Notes: generated from the sequence alone by a model not told the origin. A DNA stretch of 64,000 nucleotides from Candidatus Saccharibacteria bacterium UBA2952 (GCA_002348605.1 DEBQ01000006.1:124001-188000), one strand, 5' to 3'. Shown: positions 46,694 through 55,775, numbered from the stretch's first letter. Made by a program: numbers and translations.

Positions 46694-47274
46694 CTTTTTG
46701 AATTCTTTTTCATACTTCTACCGACTAAAATCGCAGCAACGATTCCAATATTAAATATGAAGATCTGTACCGGAGAAGCTAAGATTGCCGGTTCCAAGGT
46801 GTTTGCGGCAAGTATATTTAAGAAAGTTGCAATGCCCCCAAGTAACCACATGGAGAGCGTTTCGGTTTGAGGATGCCTGTACGACTTTACTAGTATAAGC
46901 ATGGCTCCGATCCCGTCAGCAATAAGCACACATACCAGTGCCAGCAGCGCTGAATCTGTTAATCTCCAAAGTACTATTGCCGTGAGGGCGAGTAGTAGGC
47001 AAATAACATTTGTTTTTGATAAATCCCCGTATCCGCCATTTTTTCGTAACGATAGACCAAGAAGTATTACGTTATTGACCACGAACCAGGTATAGAAGAC
47101 CAATGATTCACGTGCTCCCAAAGAATATTGTGTAAGCAAGGCTAAAACACTAAGAATCAAAAATATAAACCATGCAAAACGATGAGGTTTTGTCTTCTTT
47201 TTGTACGTATCGTAGATGTACGGTATTCCGCCAATAATACCAATGGCAGTTGCCGCTACGCCAAGGCTAAACAT
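46675..47274 (-). CDS. PQ-loop-like multi-helix membrane protein
   Basis: 199 aa with about seven hydrophobic helices. The opening AIGIIGGIPYIYDTYKKKTKPHRFAWFIF resembles PQ-loop/SWEET-type repeats, and a second half repeats the pattern. Possibly a small-molecule carrier. The -10 box TGC-TAAAAT (47281-47289) lies 6 bp before the ATG. Its last codons (SSNLVH) lie inside repeat E4. AT-rich codon use unlike the flanking core genes. Confidence 0.6.
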   Translation of the reverse strand: MFSLGVAATAIGIIGGIPYIYDTYKKKTKPHRFAWFIFLILSVLALLTQYSLGARESLVFYTWFVVNNVILLGLSLRKNGGYGDLSKTNVICLLLALTAIVLWRLTDSALLALVCVLIADGIGAMLILVKSYRHPQTETLSMWLLGGIATFLNILAANTLEPAILASPVQIFIFNIGIVAAILVGRSMKKNSKSSNLVH

Positions 47275-47280
47275 GCTCGT

Positions 47281-47350
47281 ATTTTAGCAAACAAAACACT
47301 TCTATTTCGCAAAGTATCGTCATAGTCTCCACTCAGGAAAACTAGAACTC
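47281..47350 (-). repeat. Array repeat E3
   Basis: Minus strand: AGTTCTA, diverged middle, then GATACTTTGCGAAA and AAGTGTTTTGTTTGC, running straight into the TGC-TAAAAT promoter of the 47274 gene. Confidence 0.65.
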
Positions 47351-47365
47351 TAGATATGGCCGAAT

Positions 47366-47614
47366 TTATTTAAATAATTTCTTGCTTAATATATAGGCAG
47401 CCGGAATTAGTGACACGCAGAAGAGTGCACCAAGGTAGCATAATGTTGCTATTCTATTTTCACTTTCCGTGGGAGTTTCACCGAAAAACGGAGCTGATGT
47501 TATGGCCCCGTAAGAAAATAAATAAGCAGCGAGCCATAAACACCCTATTGCTGCAATTAATACAAATATTACTCTCTTGATTGTGCTAGTCCTGGAGTTG
47601 GTTTTAGCCTTCAT
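47366..47614 (-). CDS. Small two-helix membrane protein
   Basis: 82 aa from the ATG at 47614, chosen because TGC-TATACT (47622-47630) ends 7 bp before it; a longer frame to 47641 would start inside the promoter. Basic N-terminus, helices at about 14-36 and 59-77. Single gene between repeats E2 and E3. Function unknown. Confidence 0.55.
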   Translation of the reverse strand: MKAKTNSRTSTIKRVIFVLIAAIGCLWLAAYLFSYGAITSAPFFGETPTESENRIATLCYLGALFCVSLIPAAYILSKKLFK

Positions 47615-47621
47615 GATATTA

Positions 47622-47680
47622 AGTATAGCAAGCAAAAACACTTCGCTTGGCTCTCGCTCGCTAGTGGATGAAGTAGAACT
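47622..47680 (-). repeat. Array repeat E2
   Basis: Minus strand: AGTTCTA, TCCACTAGCGAG, GAGCCAAGC, then GAAGTGTTTTTGCT and the TGC-TATACT promoter. Lacks the 5' arm of the hairpin present in E4 and E0. Confidence 0.65.
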
Positions 47681-47698
47681 TACAGGAGTGTTGAGCTG

Positions 47699-47932
47699 TT
47701 AAGCATGACGGTACGTTCGGATGGCTAGGATTATCCAGCATATGATCGCAAGCATTGCAAAAACCGCAGGGATGTATTCCTTAAGTATAAAGGAGGACAG
47801 GGTTGCACAGATAAATGCCGTCAGATTAGCTATAACGTCATATCTAGGAGCAATAAATTTCTTATTGACTACATGCGCCAATGCTATGAAAACACCGCAG
47901 CCAAATGTGATAGATAGCAAGATAGAGACCAT
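47699..47932 (-). CDS. Small membrane protein
   Basis: 77 aa from the ATG at 47932, 6 bp after TATACT (47939-47944); the GTG at 47938 would add two residues but begins before the expected transcript start. Three hydrophobic stretches. Single-gene unit between repeats E1 and E2. No family recognised. Confidence 0.55.
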   Translation of the reverse strand: MVSILLSITFGCGVFIALAHVVNKKFIAPRYDVIANLTAFICATLSSFILKEYIPAVFAMLAIICWIILAIRTYRHA

Positions 47933-47938
47933 TCCCAC

Positions 47939-48016
47939 AGTATATCAAAACAAAACTTCTAATTAACAGATGTGAAGATGCTTATGACTCTCGCTAGTAT
48001 ACGAGACTCGCAACTA
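47939..48016 (-). repeat. Array repeat E1 (most diverged)
   Basis: Minus strand: CTAGCGAGAG, TCATAAGCAT, a degenerate middle, AGAAGTTTTGTTTTG and TGA-TATACT promoter. Assigned to the group by order of shared blocks; lowest similarity of the five. Confidence 0.45.
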
Positions 48017-48018
48017 CT

Positions 48019-48297
48019 CTACCCGTACAGAAGAATTGCAACTATGAGCACAATATACACCACAAGCCATAATACATCTTGAATGATTATCGGTAGAAGT
48101 TTCTTTCTAATCGCATATATAAGAAATATTGTTTCCAGCAATGCGTATAGTAGCCACGACAATAGAGAAAGATCATCCGCGCTTTCTCGGCTATATACTT
48201 TATAAATCTGTGGCACTGCAGTTAGCGGATAGACAACTGAAGCAAGTATTACGACGCGGTCAAATGTGTCGATATTTTTATGTTTGGTTTTAAGCAT
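48019..48297 (-). CDS. SemiSWEET/PQ-loop-like membrane protein
   Basis: 92 aa, three helices. VYPLTAVPQIYKVYSRESADDLSLLSW matches the PQ-loop repeat with its Pro-Gln pair. Single-repeat SemiSWEETs dimerise to move sugars; this one is the right size. The promoter TGC-TATAGT (48306-48314) ends 8 bp before the ATG, directly after the tRNA-Asn terminator. First gene of the array. Confidence 0.7.
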   Translation of the reverse strand: MLKTKHKNIDTFDRVVILASVVYPLTAVPQIYKVYSRESADDLSLLSWLLYALLETIFLIYAIRKKLLPIIIQDVLWLVVYIVLIVAILLYG

Positions 48298-48305
48298 GTC
48301 TCAAC

Positions 48306-48358
48306 TATAGCAAAAAGCAAAAACACCCTGCTTTTCAGCAAAGTGCTTATGCTTGGCT
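48306..48358 (-). repeat. Array repeat E0: tRNA-Asn 3' flank and terminator
   Basis: Minus strand: the CCA end of the tRNA, AGCATAAG, hairpin CACTTTGCT-GAAA-AGCAGGGTG (two G-U pairs), TTTTTGC, then TGC-TATAGT. It ends tRNA transcription and starts the next gene. Nearly identical to E4 over about 42 nt. Confidence 0.8.
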
Positions 48359-48430
48359 CCGGCGGCTGGGCTCGAACCAGCGACCTAATCGTTAACAGCG
48401 ACCCGCTCTACCACTGAGCTACGCCGGAAT
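48356..48430 (-). tRNA. tRNA-Asn (GTT)
   Basis: 75 nt with encoded CCA. Acceptor TCCGGCG/CGCCGGA (7 bp), D arm GCTC/GAGC, anticodon stem GGTCG/CGATT with loop CTGTTAA (anticodon GTT), and T arm GCTGG/CCAGC with loop TTCGAGC. Confidence 0.97.
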
Positions 48431-48473
48431 ACCTAGTTTGTTAGTATACCGTCCGTTTAAGGGGTCGTCAAGA

Positions 48474-50198
48474 TTAGCGAAGGGCTTCGATTTTGCGTGT
48501 CAGGTCGGCAATATTCGCCCAGCTTGACCCGTCGGTCATGACAGCCAGTACGTACGTTCCTTTTGGCGAATATACTATAGCCGCGTCGTGCAAAAGTCCC
48601 CATAAAAAGCCGACTTTGTCTGCCGTCTGCCCAGATGCGCCCGACGGAACGCCTTGCCTATAGACGTTGCGCTTCATGGCTCCGAGCAAGCGATCGCGAC
48701 TTTCGGGTTTAATGGGCAGTTGCCCTCTTTCGAGTTTAGTCAGATACGTGGCAAGGTCGTTCGAAGTGGTCAAGTTGTTGTCGGCACGAAAGGCCGTGCT
48801 CCCTAGCCCTATGGACTTAATGTCAGCATTCAGATCCTTGGCTCCAATTTTTTTAATCAGAGCTTCGGCACAGGCATTATCACTTTTTACTATCATGTCA
48901 TCGAAGCAGGTCGACAGGTTTCGGCCGCTGGCAATGTTGGCGTCGTCCCACTTCATTTGCCCGGCATCGACACGTCGAAGCGTACTGAAAGCGACGAACA
49001 ATTTGTAGGTGCTTGCCGTGACGAACTGGCGTGAACCATTATATTGGGCGTTCAGACCCTGCCCGCCAAGTTCGGCGAACGTCACCCCGAACACGCCGGC
49101 ATTGTCGTCGTCGTAGTGCTTAAGAAGCGCCGCGATTCCGGTGCTTGTCTTGCTATACGAGCGGCTGTACTCGACACGGGGCGCCACGGACGCGACGGCA
49201 GCCGTGGCAGTCTTCTTTTTACCGTTCAATACACTCACGATGTCTTCGAGAGTTTTGTCGAGTGCCAACGTTTGGCCGGTCGCACCTTCGTTGCGCGACG
49301 TTTCGGTAAAATCAAATGTGGCGACCTTCGTTACCCCTGCCGGCTTCGATATCGACGGAGTTATATTCTTCGTAAAGTATGGAGTGGCTTTGGCAGAATC
49401 GACTTCATACACCAAGGAACTACCAGACGTCTTGAACACCAGCCACGACAGGACCTCTTTTTGCTCTATCGTGCGAGTCTTGCCGGCGACGCTAATACCC
49501 ACGCCGCTAGCCGTTGCTTTGTTCAACTTGCCGGCCAGCTTTTTGGCCTCGTTATCTCCAACGTTCGGAGCCGTCACGTCGACCGCGATGCGGACTTTTG
49601 CCGGCTTATCCGCCACGGGCTTGGCAGATGACAGTGCCGCTACGGCCTGCTCCATCTTGCATGTGCCACCGGCCTTGGAATGTACGACCGAAAGACCGTC
49701 CGACCCGGCCTTTAGCGTCGCGTCAACGGCTGATATTTTACAGTCGGCACCAAACCTAGCGGTGACATATGCCTTAGTCTTAGCCGTGTCGACCGTATAT
49801 TTCGGCGCTGCCTCTGCTTGCAATGGACCGAACCACAAGAGCGAGGTCGGCACTATTCGGAAATACCAAGGGTAATCAGCCGAATCTATACGTGCCTGGT
49901 GCGATACACTCAGCCCGATTTGGCTTGGTTTCGGATTATCTAACTGATCGCTTCCTGTGCCAAGCGCCACCGTTATAGGCTGCTGAGTAGATAATAATTC
50001 AAGCCGTTTAACGACATCTTTCTTATCCCAGCCACTAACATCGACGCCGTCAACCTGGGCGAATAGCGGCATTTTGTCGCCAGGGTAAAACAGCTGAATA
50101 ATAAGCAGTAGCGCAACTAAGCCGCCGCCAATCCTTATAAGCGGTGTTCGGTTATGAGCAGCCCACCTTCGTATTCCGTCAATTCGCCTTGTCATCAT
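48474..50198 (-). CDS. Membrane-anchored serine hydrolase, beta-lactamase/DD-peptidase fold
   Basis: About 574 aa from the ATG at 50198 (GAAGGGAA upstream). One membrane helix near 22-40, a long outside region with two similar stalk domains of the PG-binding/YoaR type (about 45-310), then a class A beta-lactamase-like domain. Catalytic motifs: STYK (SxxK) near 396, SDN near 440, and KVG (in place of KTG) near 526. More likely a DD-carboxypeptidase or endopeptidase than an antibiotic lactamase. Overlaps the LexA-like gene by 20 bp, so translation is coupled. Confidence 0.8.
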   Translation of the reverse strand: MMTRRIDGIRRWAAHNRTPLIRIGGGLVALLLIIQLFYPGDKMPLFAQVDGVDVSGWDKKDVVKRLELLSTQQPITVALGTGSDQLDNPKPSQIGLSVSHQARIDSADYPWYFRIVPTSLLWFGPLQAEAAPKYTVDTAKTKAYVTARFGADCKISAVDATLKAGSDGLSVVHSKAGGTCKMEQAVAALSSAKPVADKPAKVRIAVDVTAPNVGDNEAKKLAGKLNKATASGVGISVAGKTRTIEQKEVLSWLVFKTSGSSLVYEVDSAKATPYFTKNITPSISKPAGVTKVATFDFTETSRNEGATGQTLALDKTLEDIVSVLNGKKKTATAAVASVAPRVEYSRSYSKTSTGIAALLKHYDDDNAGVFGVTFAELGGQGLNAQYNGSRQFVTASTYKLFVAFSTLRRVDAGQMKWDDANIASGRNLSTCFDDMIVKSDNACAEALIKKIGAKDLNADIKSIGLGSTAFRADNNLTTSNDLATYLTKLERGQLPIKPESRDRLLGAMKRNVYRQGVPSGASGQTADKVGFLWGLLHDAAIVYSPKGTYVLAVMTDGSSWANIADLTRKIEALR

Positions 50199-50589
50199 TT
50201 CCCTTCGTTCGTGCCGCGACTGCCGGCATACCAAACCCAAGCAGCTCAAGTGCCTGCGCGACTTGCTCGCGTTGCTCATTGTTCAGGTCAGTCTGTTCAA
50301 TTCGTTTCGTCAGTTCAGCGTCAATATCCAGCTTGGTCGTTTCAGTCGCCGACTCAACTCGATCAGCGCGCATGGTAACGACTTCGAGCGAACGGGCCGA
50401 ATTATCACGACGAGCCAAATATCCCTTCGCAATAAGGTTATCTATATGAATCGCGACGGTCGACACCGACTTATAACCGAGTGCCCGCATGATTTCGCGG
50501 TAACTCGGCCCATAGCCGTTCCCTTTTATGAACCCGTCGACGAAGCTAAGTAGTTCTTGTTGTTTTTTGCTGGCGCGATTTTGCTGCAT
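50179..50589 (-). CDS. LexA-type DNA-binding domain protein without S24 peptidase
   Basis: 136 aa. Residues 5-66 match the LexA winged helix (GYGPSYREIMRALGYKSVSTVAIHIDNL). The C-terminal half is a charged helical region ending GFGMP; the Ala-Gly cleavage site and the Ser/Lys S24 protease are absent. It therefore cannot self-cleave like true LexA. Its start lies 44 bp inside the O-antigen ligase gene, and it overlaps the serine hydrolase gene, so it probably controls or senses envelope state. TATAAT lies 11 bp before its ATG. Confidence 0.85.
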   Translation of the reverse strand: MQQNRASKKQQELLSFVDGFIKGNGYGPSYREIMRALGYKSVSTVAIHIDNLIAKGYLARRDNSARSLEVVTMRADRVESATETTKLDIDAELTKRIEQTDLNNEQREQVAQALELLGFGMPAVAARTKGNDDKAN

Positions 50590-51892
50590 ACCCAGTCCCT
50601 ATTATACCGCCTGGCGCAGCCACAACCGCCCCGGCAAGTCCCCACCAAACAATCGCCACTGTTTCATCCGCCCACACGGGAAGTAGCAGCCCAATTATAC
50701 TCAGACCAACGCCGCTCGCGAACAACCCAAGCGCTGCCCAGCTTTGCCGGCGCTGCCACAACAACCACAGAACATAGGAGAAGATGGCAACAAACAGGAT
50801 TAATCCTAGCCATCCGGCCTCATGCGCTACGAAAAAATAGTAATTTTCTATTACCACGTCGTTCGCCGAATTTTCATCGTACATTGAGGCCGAACCGGTC
50901 GTACCAATCCCCGCACCGAACGGCTGGCCAACCATACGCTTAGCGCCGTCAACCAACGAATCAACATGTCCCTCGTTCGACTTGGTGACAACGGTTGATT
51001 CCGGGTCTTCGTGCAGCACAACATTCGAGAACCAGTCGGTCGACGACACATAGAACGCCCCCACGCCAATAACGGCAATGATTACCGCACCAATAGCTAC
51101 CATCCGTTTGCCCAGGCGCTTCACGGTAAGCCCCGTCGTAATGAGCGCAGCGACGGCGCCAATGTAAGCGCTGCGCGAGAAGCTGGCAAACAGCACCGCG
51201 ACGGCGCCAATCATCGCTCCGTCGGCAAAAGCTCGGCGACGCAAGTCTGTACCTAACCCACCACGGCGCAACAGATAAGCAGCGATGAGTGCGATATATA
51301 CCACCATCAATGCCCCAAGTGGGTTCGGTCCGCGAAGCGTGCTGTTAATGCGCACAAAGTCAGGATTCCGGTCTATGGTGGTGTACGGCGTTATAGTCTC
51401 GTCCGAGTAGCCGAGTCGGCTTAGAATGTTGTCGGGCAGAACCGTGATCTGCAGCAAACCAAACCCAATTACCACAACAGCTCCGGCGGCAGCCGTGCGA
51501 ATGATATACCTTAACGCGCCTGGTTTTATAAGTACCAGCACGTACATCAGCATGAACATTACAATGAACCGCAGGTCAATCATGAGACCCGCAATGACCG
51601 GACTCGTGTCATCTAACCCCATTAAGGCCATCAGTAAGTGAAGGTCGATGAACAACAGGCACAGCAGTAGCACCTTGTCATACAACACGGCTCGCCAAAG
51701 CTTGTGTTGGTGAATCAAAACAATCGAAAGAACACCTAAACCCCCTAAAACAATCTCTTTCCACGCTTTTATCGGTGTCGCAATGTCCGGAAAAAGGCCG
51801 CCAAAGCCGACGGCGAGCGGTGCGTGCACGACAATCAAGAATAGGACGGCCAGCAACCCCCACTCATACATGCCCAGTAGCCTTAGTTTCAT
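50546..51892 (-). CDS. O-antigen ligase/polymerase (Wzy/WaaL-like)
   Basis: 448 aa, about 11-12 membrane helices and one large outside loop (about 305-355) with the typical pattern R.PN.LG and H....W..G.PFG. The family joins or polymerises lipid-linked glycans at the outer face of the membrane. First gene of a minus-strand operon with the LexA-like and serine hydrolase genes, and divergent from the priming glycosyl-phosphotransferase. Confidence 0.8.
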   Translation of the reverse strand: MKLRLLGMYEWGLLAVLFLIVVHAPLAVGFGGLFPDIATPIKAWKEIVLGGLGVLSIVLIHQHKLWRAVLYDKVLLLCLLFIDLHLLMALMGLDDTSPVIAGLMIDLRFIVMFMLMYVLVLIKPGALRYIIRTAAAGAVVVIGFGLLQITVLPDNILSRLGYSDETITPYTTIDRNPDFVRINSTLRGPNPLGALMVVYIALIAAYLLRRGGLGTDLRRRAFADGAMIGAVAVLFASFSRSAYIGAVAALITTGLTVKRLGKRMVAIGAVIIAVIGVGAFYVSSTDWFSNVVLHEDPESTVVTKSNEGHVDSLVDGAKRMVGQPFGAGIGTTGSASMYDENSANDVVIENYYFFVAHEAGWLGLILFVAIFSYVLWLLWQRRQSWAALGLFASGVGLSIIGLLLPVWADETVAIVWWGLAGAVVAAPGGIIGTGYAAKSRQQKTTRTT

Positions 51893-51938
51893 GTCTGCTC
51901 ATTAGTATAGCCGAAATGCTATACTTTTAGGTAACGTC

Positions 51939-53375
51939 ATGCCTAGCCGAAACGCCAAATTCTATAGCCTGCTTCTGCTTATCGCGGATGTCTTAGCACT
52001 GATGCTTGCCTTTTCGGTCGCCTATGTCCTGCGTGTTCAGAACGACCCCCGACCCCTTCTTGTACCCGTATATGCTCAGACCTATGTTCTGACATTCCTC
52101 GCGATCGTGCCATTCTGGATTGCTACCTATGCGTCGCTTGGCTTGTATGCCTCGACAACCTATAACCGTCGATTGGTTGAATGGGCCAAAATCGCCATCG
52201 GCTCGCTTATCGGTATCTTGCTGGTTATCGGGTACGAATACGTGTCGGGCGAACGTGTGTTCCCGGCCCGCTTAGTCGCCGCCTACGCACTGGTCGGCTC
52301 GTTCGTACTCCTCGTATTTGAGCGCGAGGTCATGCGCGCCCTCCGCAGTCTGATGTTCCGCATTGGACGCGGCACTAGCCGGGTACTTATTATTGGTAAC
52401 TCCGCTGCGACCAAGGATATTGCCCGCGAATTGGCTGAAACTAAAAAGAGTGGCTATCGTGTCGTAGCCATGAACTGTCCGGCACACTTAGTACCGAAAG
52501 AGCTTACCGTCGAGCATTTTTCGAGTACTGACGAGGCGCTTGAATCAATCAGGCATCTTCATATCACCACTATCATTCAGACCGACCTCTACGATTCGAG
52601 CGATCGTAACCAACGAATCCTCAGCGCTGCCCAAATTAATCACATTAATTATAGTTTCATCCCTGGTGAGGCCGAGTTCTACAGTGGCAAGAACACCGTC
52701 GATGTGTTCTTGGGCTACCCTATGATCTCAGTCTCGCAGACGCCGCTCATCGGCTGGGGTGCGATAGCCAAACGCGTATTCGACTCTGTCGTGTCGCTAC
52801 TGCTCGTCATTCTTCTCTCGCCTGTCTTCCTGCTGCTCATCATTCTGCAAAAAATTTTCAATCCTGGGCCGGTATTCTACATATCGAAGCGTCTCAGCCA
52901 GTTCTCAAAACCGGTACGTCTTATCAAGTTCCGCAGCATGAATGCCAAATACGGCAAAAAAGATGCCGCCGAAGAATTCATAGCCATGGGTCGTGAGGAT
53001 TTGGCCGACGAATACCGTCGCAACCACAAAGTCAAAAACGATCCGCGCGTCACGGCTTTCGGCAATTTTTTACGCGTCACATCACTCGACGAACTGCCGC
53101 AAATCTTTAACGTACTAAAAGGCGACTTAAGCCTGGTTGGCCCACGCCCCATCTTGCCGCAAGAAGTCGAGTTCTCCGAAGGCAAAGCCGCGCTGCTTCA
53201 CAGCGTTAAGTCCGGTGTTACTGGCCTGTGGCAAGTATCCGGACGTAGCGAGTTAAGCTTCGACGAACGCATCGAGCTTGAAACGTTCTACGCCCAAAAC
53301 TGGACATTCTGGCTCGACATTAAGATCCTGTTCAAGACCCTCGCCGTCGTCATCCGAAAACAAGGAGCAAGGTAA
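51939..53375 (+). CDS. Polyprenyl glycosylphosphotransferase (glycan priming enzyme)
   Basis: 478 aa. Four to five N-terminal membrane helices, a CoA-binding-like Rossmann domain (about 130-250), one further helix, then the bacterial sugar transferase domain (about 275-478): KRVFDSVVSLL, IKFRSMN, SLDELPQIFNVLKGDLSLVGPRP and GLWQVSGR. Transfers sugar-1-phosphate to undecaprenyl phosphate to begin glycan synthesis. The stop shares one base with the next start (TAATG). Confidence 0.93.
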   Translation: MPSRNAKFYSLLLLIADVLALMLAFSVAYVLRVQNDPRPLLVPVYAQTYVLTFLAIVPFWIATYASLGLYASTTYNRRLVEWAKIAIGSLIGILLVIGYEYVSGERVFPARLVAAYALVGSFVLLVFEREVMRALRSLMFRIGRGTSRVLIIGNSAATKDIARELAETKKSGYRVVAMNCPAHLVPKELTVEHFSSTDEALESIRHLHITTIIQTDLYDSSDRNQRILSAAQINHINYSFIPGEAEFYSGKNTVDVFLGYPMISVSQTPLIGWGAIAKRVFDSVVSLLLVILLSPVFLLLIILQKIFNPGPVFYISKRLSQFSKPVRLIKFRSMNAKYGKKDAAEEFIAMGREDLADEYRRNHKVKNDPRVTAFGNFLRVTSLDELPQIFNVLKGDLSLVGPRPILPQEVEFSEGKAALLHSVKSGVTGLWQVSGRSELSFDERIELETFYAQNWTFWLDIKILFKTLAVVIRKQGAR

Positions 53376-54508
53376 TGCCGACGAAACCCCGTGTTGCCAT
53401 CGTCGCCGACTGGCTAACGAACATGGGCGGGGCCGAAAACGTCGTGTTGGCGCTTGCCGAAGCCTTCCCCAACGCTCCGATTTATACGTCCGTCTACACG
53501 CCCGACACCATGCCGGCTTTTAAAAAGTACGATGTCCGTACGACGTATTTGCAAACACTTCCCAAGCCGCTGCGTAAACTACACAAATTCTTTCCCATGC
53601 TCCGCGTTGGCGCGTTCAAACAACTCGACCTCAGCGAATTCGACGTCATTATCAGCAGCAGCAGTGCCGAAGCCAAGCAGGTACGTAAAACGCGCGAAGA
53701 CCAAGTGCACATCTGCTACTGTCACACTCCTATCCGCTATTACTGGAGCCACTACGACGAGTACAAAAAAGATCCTGGCTTCGGTAGGCTGAACTGGCTG
53801 GTACGGTTGATGATGCCCCTCATGGTGCCAGGCCTCAAGCGGGCCGACTTTGAAGCGGCGCAGTATGTCGACGTCTTCATCGCCAACTCCACCGAAGTCC
53901 AAAAGCGAATCACCAAATACTATGGCCAGCCCAGCACCGTCGTTCACCCACCGGTCAGCACCGAACGATTCGCTCCGGCTAAAGAACGCGGTCAACACTA
54001 CGTGACATCTGGCCGGCAAATTCCGTACAAGCACCACGACCTCGCTGTTCAAGCAGCGACTAGGCTCGGTATTCCGCTCAAAGTCTTCGGTAACGGTAGC
54101 GAGCATGAACGACTTAAAAGGTTGGCTGGCCCGACCGTCGAATTCTATACCGACCGTTTCGGTGACGCGTCTGACGAGGCACTGGAAGCGGCGCTTAATA
54201 CGGCAAAGGGGTTCATTTTTCCGGCTGAGGAAGATTTTGGTATCGTACAAGTCGAAGCGCTGGCCGCAGGAGCTCCGGTCGTCGCCTATAGCCGAGGCGG
54301 AGCCCTTGATATCGTCCAAGACGGCGAAACAGGCGTTCTATTCAATGATCAAACAGTCGATGCGGTCGCAGCTGCCATATTGCGTGCCGATACCATTAAT
54401 TTCAAACCCTCGGAACTTCGCAGAAAAGCCAAGCGTTTCGACAAAGGTTTATTCATTACCAAAATACGAACGATTGTCGTTAAGTCACTGACAACAAATA
54501 CTAAATAA
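53375..54508 (+). CDS. GT4-family glycosyltransferase
   Basis: 377 aa, GT-B fold. N-terminal acceptor domain beginning VAIVADWLTNMGGAENVVL; the C-terminal donor domain has the E-x7-E motif in EDFGIVQVEALAAGAPVVA. Retaining transfer from a nucleotide-sugar. Cotranslated with the priming enzyme, so probably adds the second sugar. Confidence 0.92.
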   Translation: MPTKPRVAIVADWLTNMGGAENVVLALAEAFPNAPIYTSVYTPDTMPAFKKYDVRTTYLQTLPKPLRKLHKFFPMLRVGAFKQLDLSEFDVIISSSSAEAKQVRKTREDQVHICYCHTPIRYYWSHYDEYKKDPGFGRLNWLVRLMMPLMVPGLKRADFEAAQYVDVFIANSTEVQKRITKYYGQPSTVVHPPVSTERFAPAKERGQHYVTSGRQIPYKHHDLAVQAATRLGIPLKVFGNGSEHERLKRLAGPTVEFYTDRFGDASDEALEAALNTAKGFIFPAEEDFGIVQVEALAAGAPVVAYSRGGALDIVQDGETGVLFNDQTVDAVAAAILRADTINFKPSELRRKAKRFDKGLFITKIRTIVVKSLTTNTK

Positions 54509-54512
54509 AGTC

Positions 54513-55715
54513 TTATAGTAGTTTTTCGACTGCGTCACTACGACCTGACTTATTGCTCAAACCAAAGTACTTGATAAGTGCGCTACTTAACTTAATAGAT
54601 GGTGCGTCGACATACCTCTTGAATAGATACGCCACAAGAATTGCAACGACAAGAAAGAGCGGTACGGTTGCTAGTACGGCAAAATTATATGGCAAGAACG
54701 ATTTGAACGCCAAAAACACTGCTGCCCCAAACGAACCCAGAATCAACAGATGGGTAGCATACAGTGAATACGACAACCCTCCAAGCACTACGAACGGCTT
54801 GAATTCAAAGACTGATTTTACCTTATGACTTGTCAAGATTAATACAACAATGATAATACCCGCTAATCCGTAAAGTATGTTCCGATTAATATCCATGCTC
54901 GGCACGACTATTAAAGACTTATGCAATAGGCCAAGATCATTGAACGTAGAAACGTAGGCTGGGTATGATGCGAGTGTTATAGCAGCAAATAACGCCCCGA
55001 GTTTGTAGCCCTTAGGCATTCTTCCCACCTTCTGAAATATATGTGGCTTGTGAACAAACAGATCACACAATGCCATACCGACAATAAATCCAACATAGAA
55101 TGTTCCGATGAAAATGAATGAGAATATGGCGTATATTATCCAGCGACGATCGTCCTTACCGACAAATCCTAATATTGCATACACCAATAGCGATCCAATC
55201 AGTTCGTAATAAATTGTCCAGAGCACCGGATTTAGGGAAGTCGGATCGGGCAGTTGTGCGAACGTTCCTATTAATCCTTGCCACATAGCGTTTAAGATAT
55301 TCGTATCTTGTTGCCAGAATTGTGCGAGCCATCCTGATTCACTAACCGCACCGGCTGTAGCGTTCTGGTACAGGTGCAGACGAAACAAAAAATATGAAAG
55401 AATTATTGATGCAAATACGATTGGGACTAGCCTGAAATATCGTTTAACCGCAGCACTTACTAAATCTATCGAGCGCGTAAAATACCCATAAGATAATACG
55501 AACCCGCTGAGTATAAAGAAGACGATGACAGCAACATGGCCGTTTACTAACGCTCCTAGCGGAGTCGTTTGTATGATAGATTCAAATTTTGAATGGGATA
55601 CCGCCTGCGAACTTCCTAAAGCAAGTGCAGGGTAAAATGCAGCAACGATATGGCTAAAAACCACGATAAGCGCTGCAAGTCCCCGTAAGCTTTCCAGAGC
55701 AAGTATTTTCTGCAC
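54513..55715 (-). CDS. Acyltransferase-3 (OafA/YrhL-type) membrane protein
   Basis: 400 aa, about ten membrane helices. The opening ILALESLRGLAALIVVFSHIVAAFYP holds the family RGLA motif and the catalytic-site His in FSHI. Moves acetyl or other acyl groups onto sugars across the membrane. GTG start with AGGGGAT before it. Convergent with the GT4 gene. AT-richer than its neighbours, perhaps exchanged horizontally. Confidence 0.88.
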   Translation of the reverse strand: MQKILALESLRGLAALIVVFSHIVAAFYPALALGSSQAVSHSKFESIIQTTPLGALVNGHVAVIVFFILSGFVLSYGYFTRSIDLVSAAVKRYFRLVPIVFASIILSYFLFRLHLYQNATAGAVSESGWLAQFWQQDTNILNAMWQGLIGTFAQLPDPTSLNPVLWTIYYELIGSLLVYAILGFVGKDDRRWIIYAIFSFIFIGTFYVGFIVGMALCDLFVHKPHIFQKVGRMPKGYKLGALFAAITLASYPAYVSTFNDLGLLHKSLIVVPSMDINRNILYGLAGIIIVVLILTSHKVKSVFEFKPFVVLGGLSYSLYATHLLILGSFGAAVFLAFKSFLPYNFAVLATVPLFLVVAILVAYLFKRYVDAPSIKLSSALIKYFGLSNKSGRSDAVEKLL

Positions 55716-55775
55716 AAATCCCCTATTTTCTGCTTGCCCACAAAGCGTGTTGTACTGCGTTTAGTATAGCAAATA

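Noticed and set aside
46626..48358. Classical integron attC sites
   Set aside because: The RYYYAAC/GTTRRRY core pair is not clearly present and no integrase is in the window; only the array architecture is integron-like.
48474..50198. Antibiotic-resistance beta-lactamase
   Set aside because: Membrane anchor, long stalk domains and KVG in place of KTG fit a cell-wall peptidase better, and the context is envelope synthesis.
53579..54319. 246-codon antisense open frame in the GT4 gene
   Set aside because: Shadow of the plus-strand gene, which has full glycosyltransferase motifs; no ribosome site or promoter for the antisense frame.
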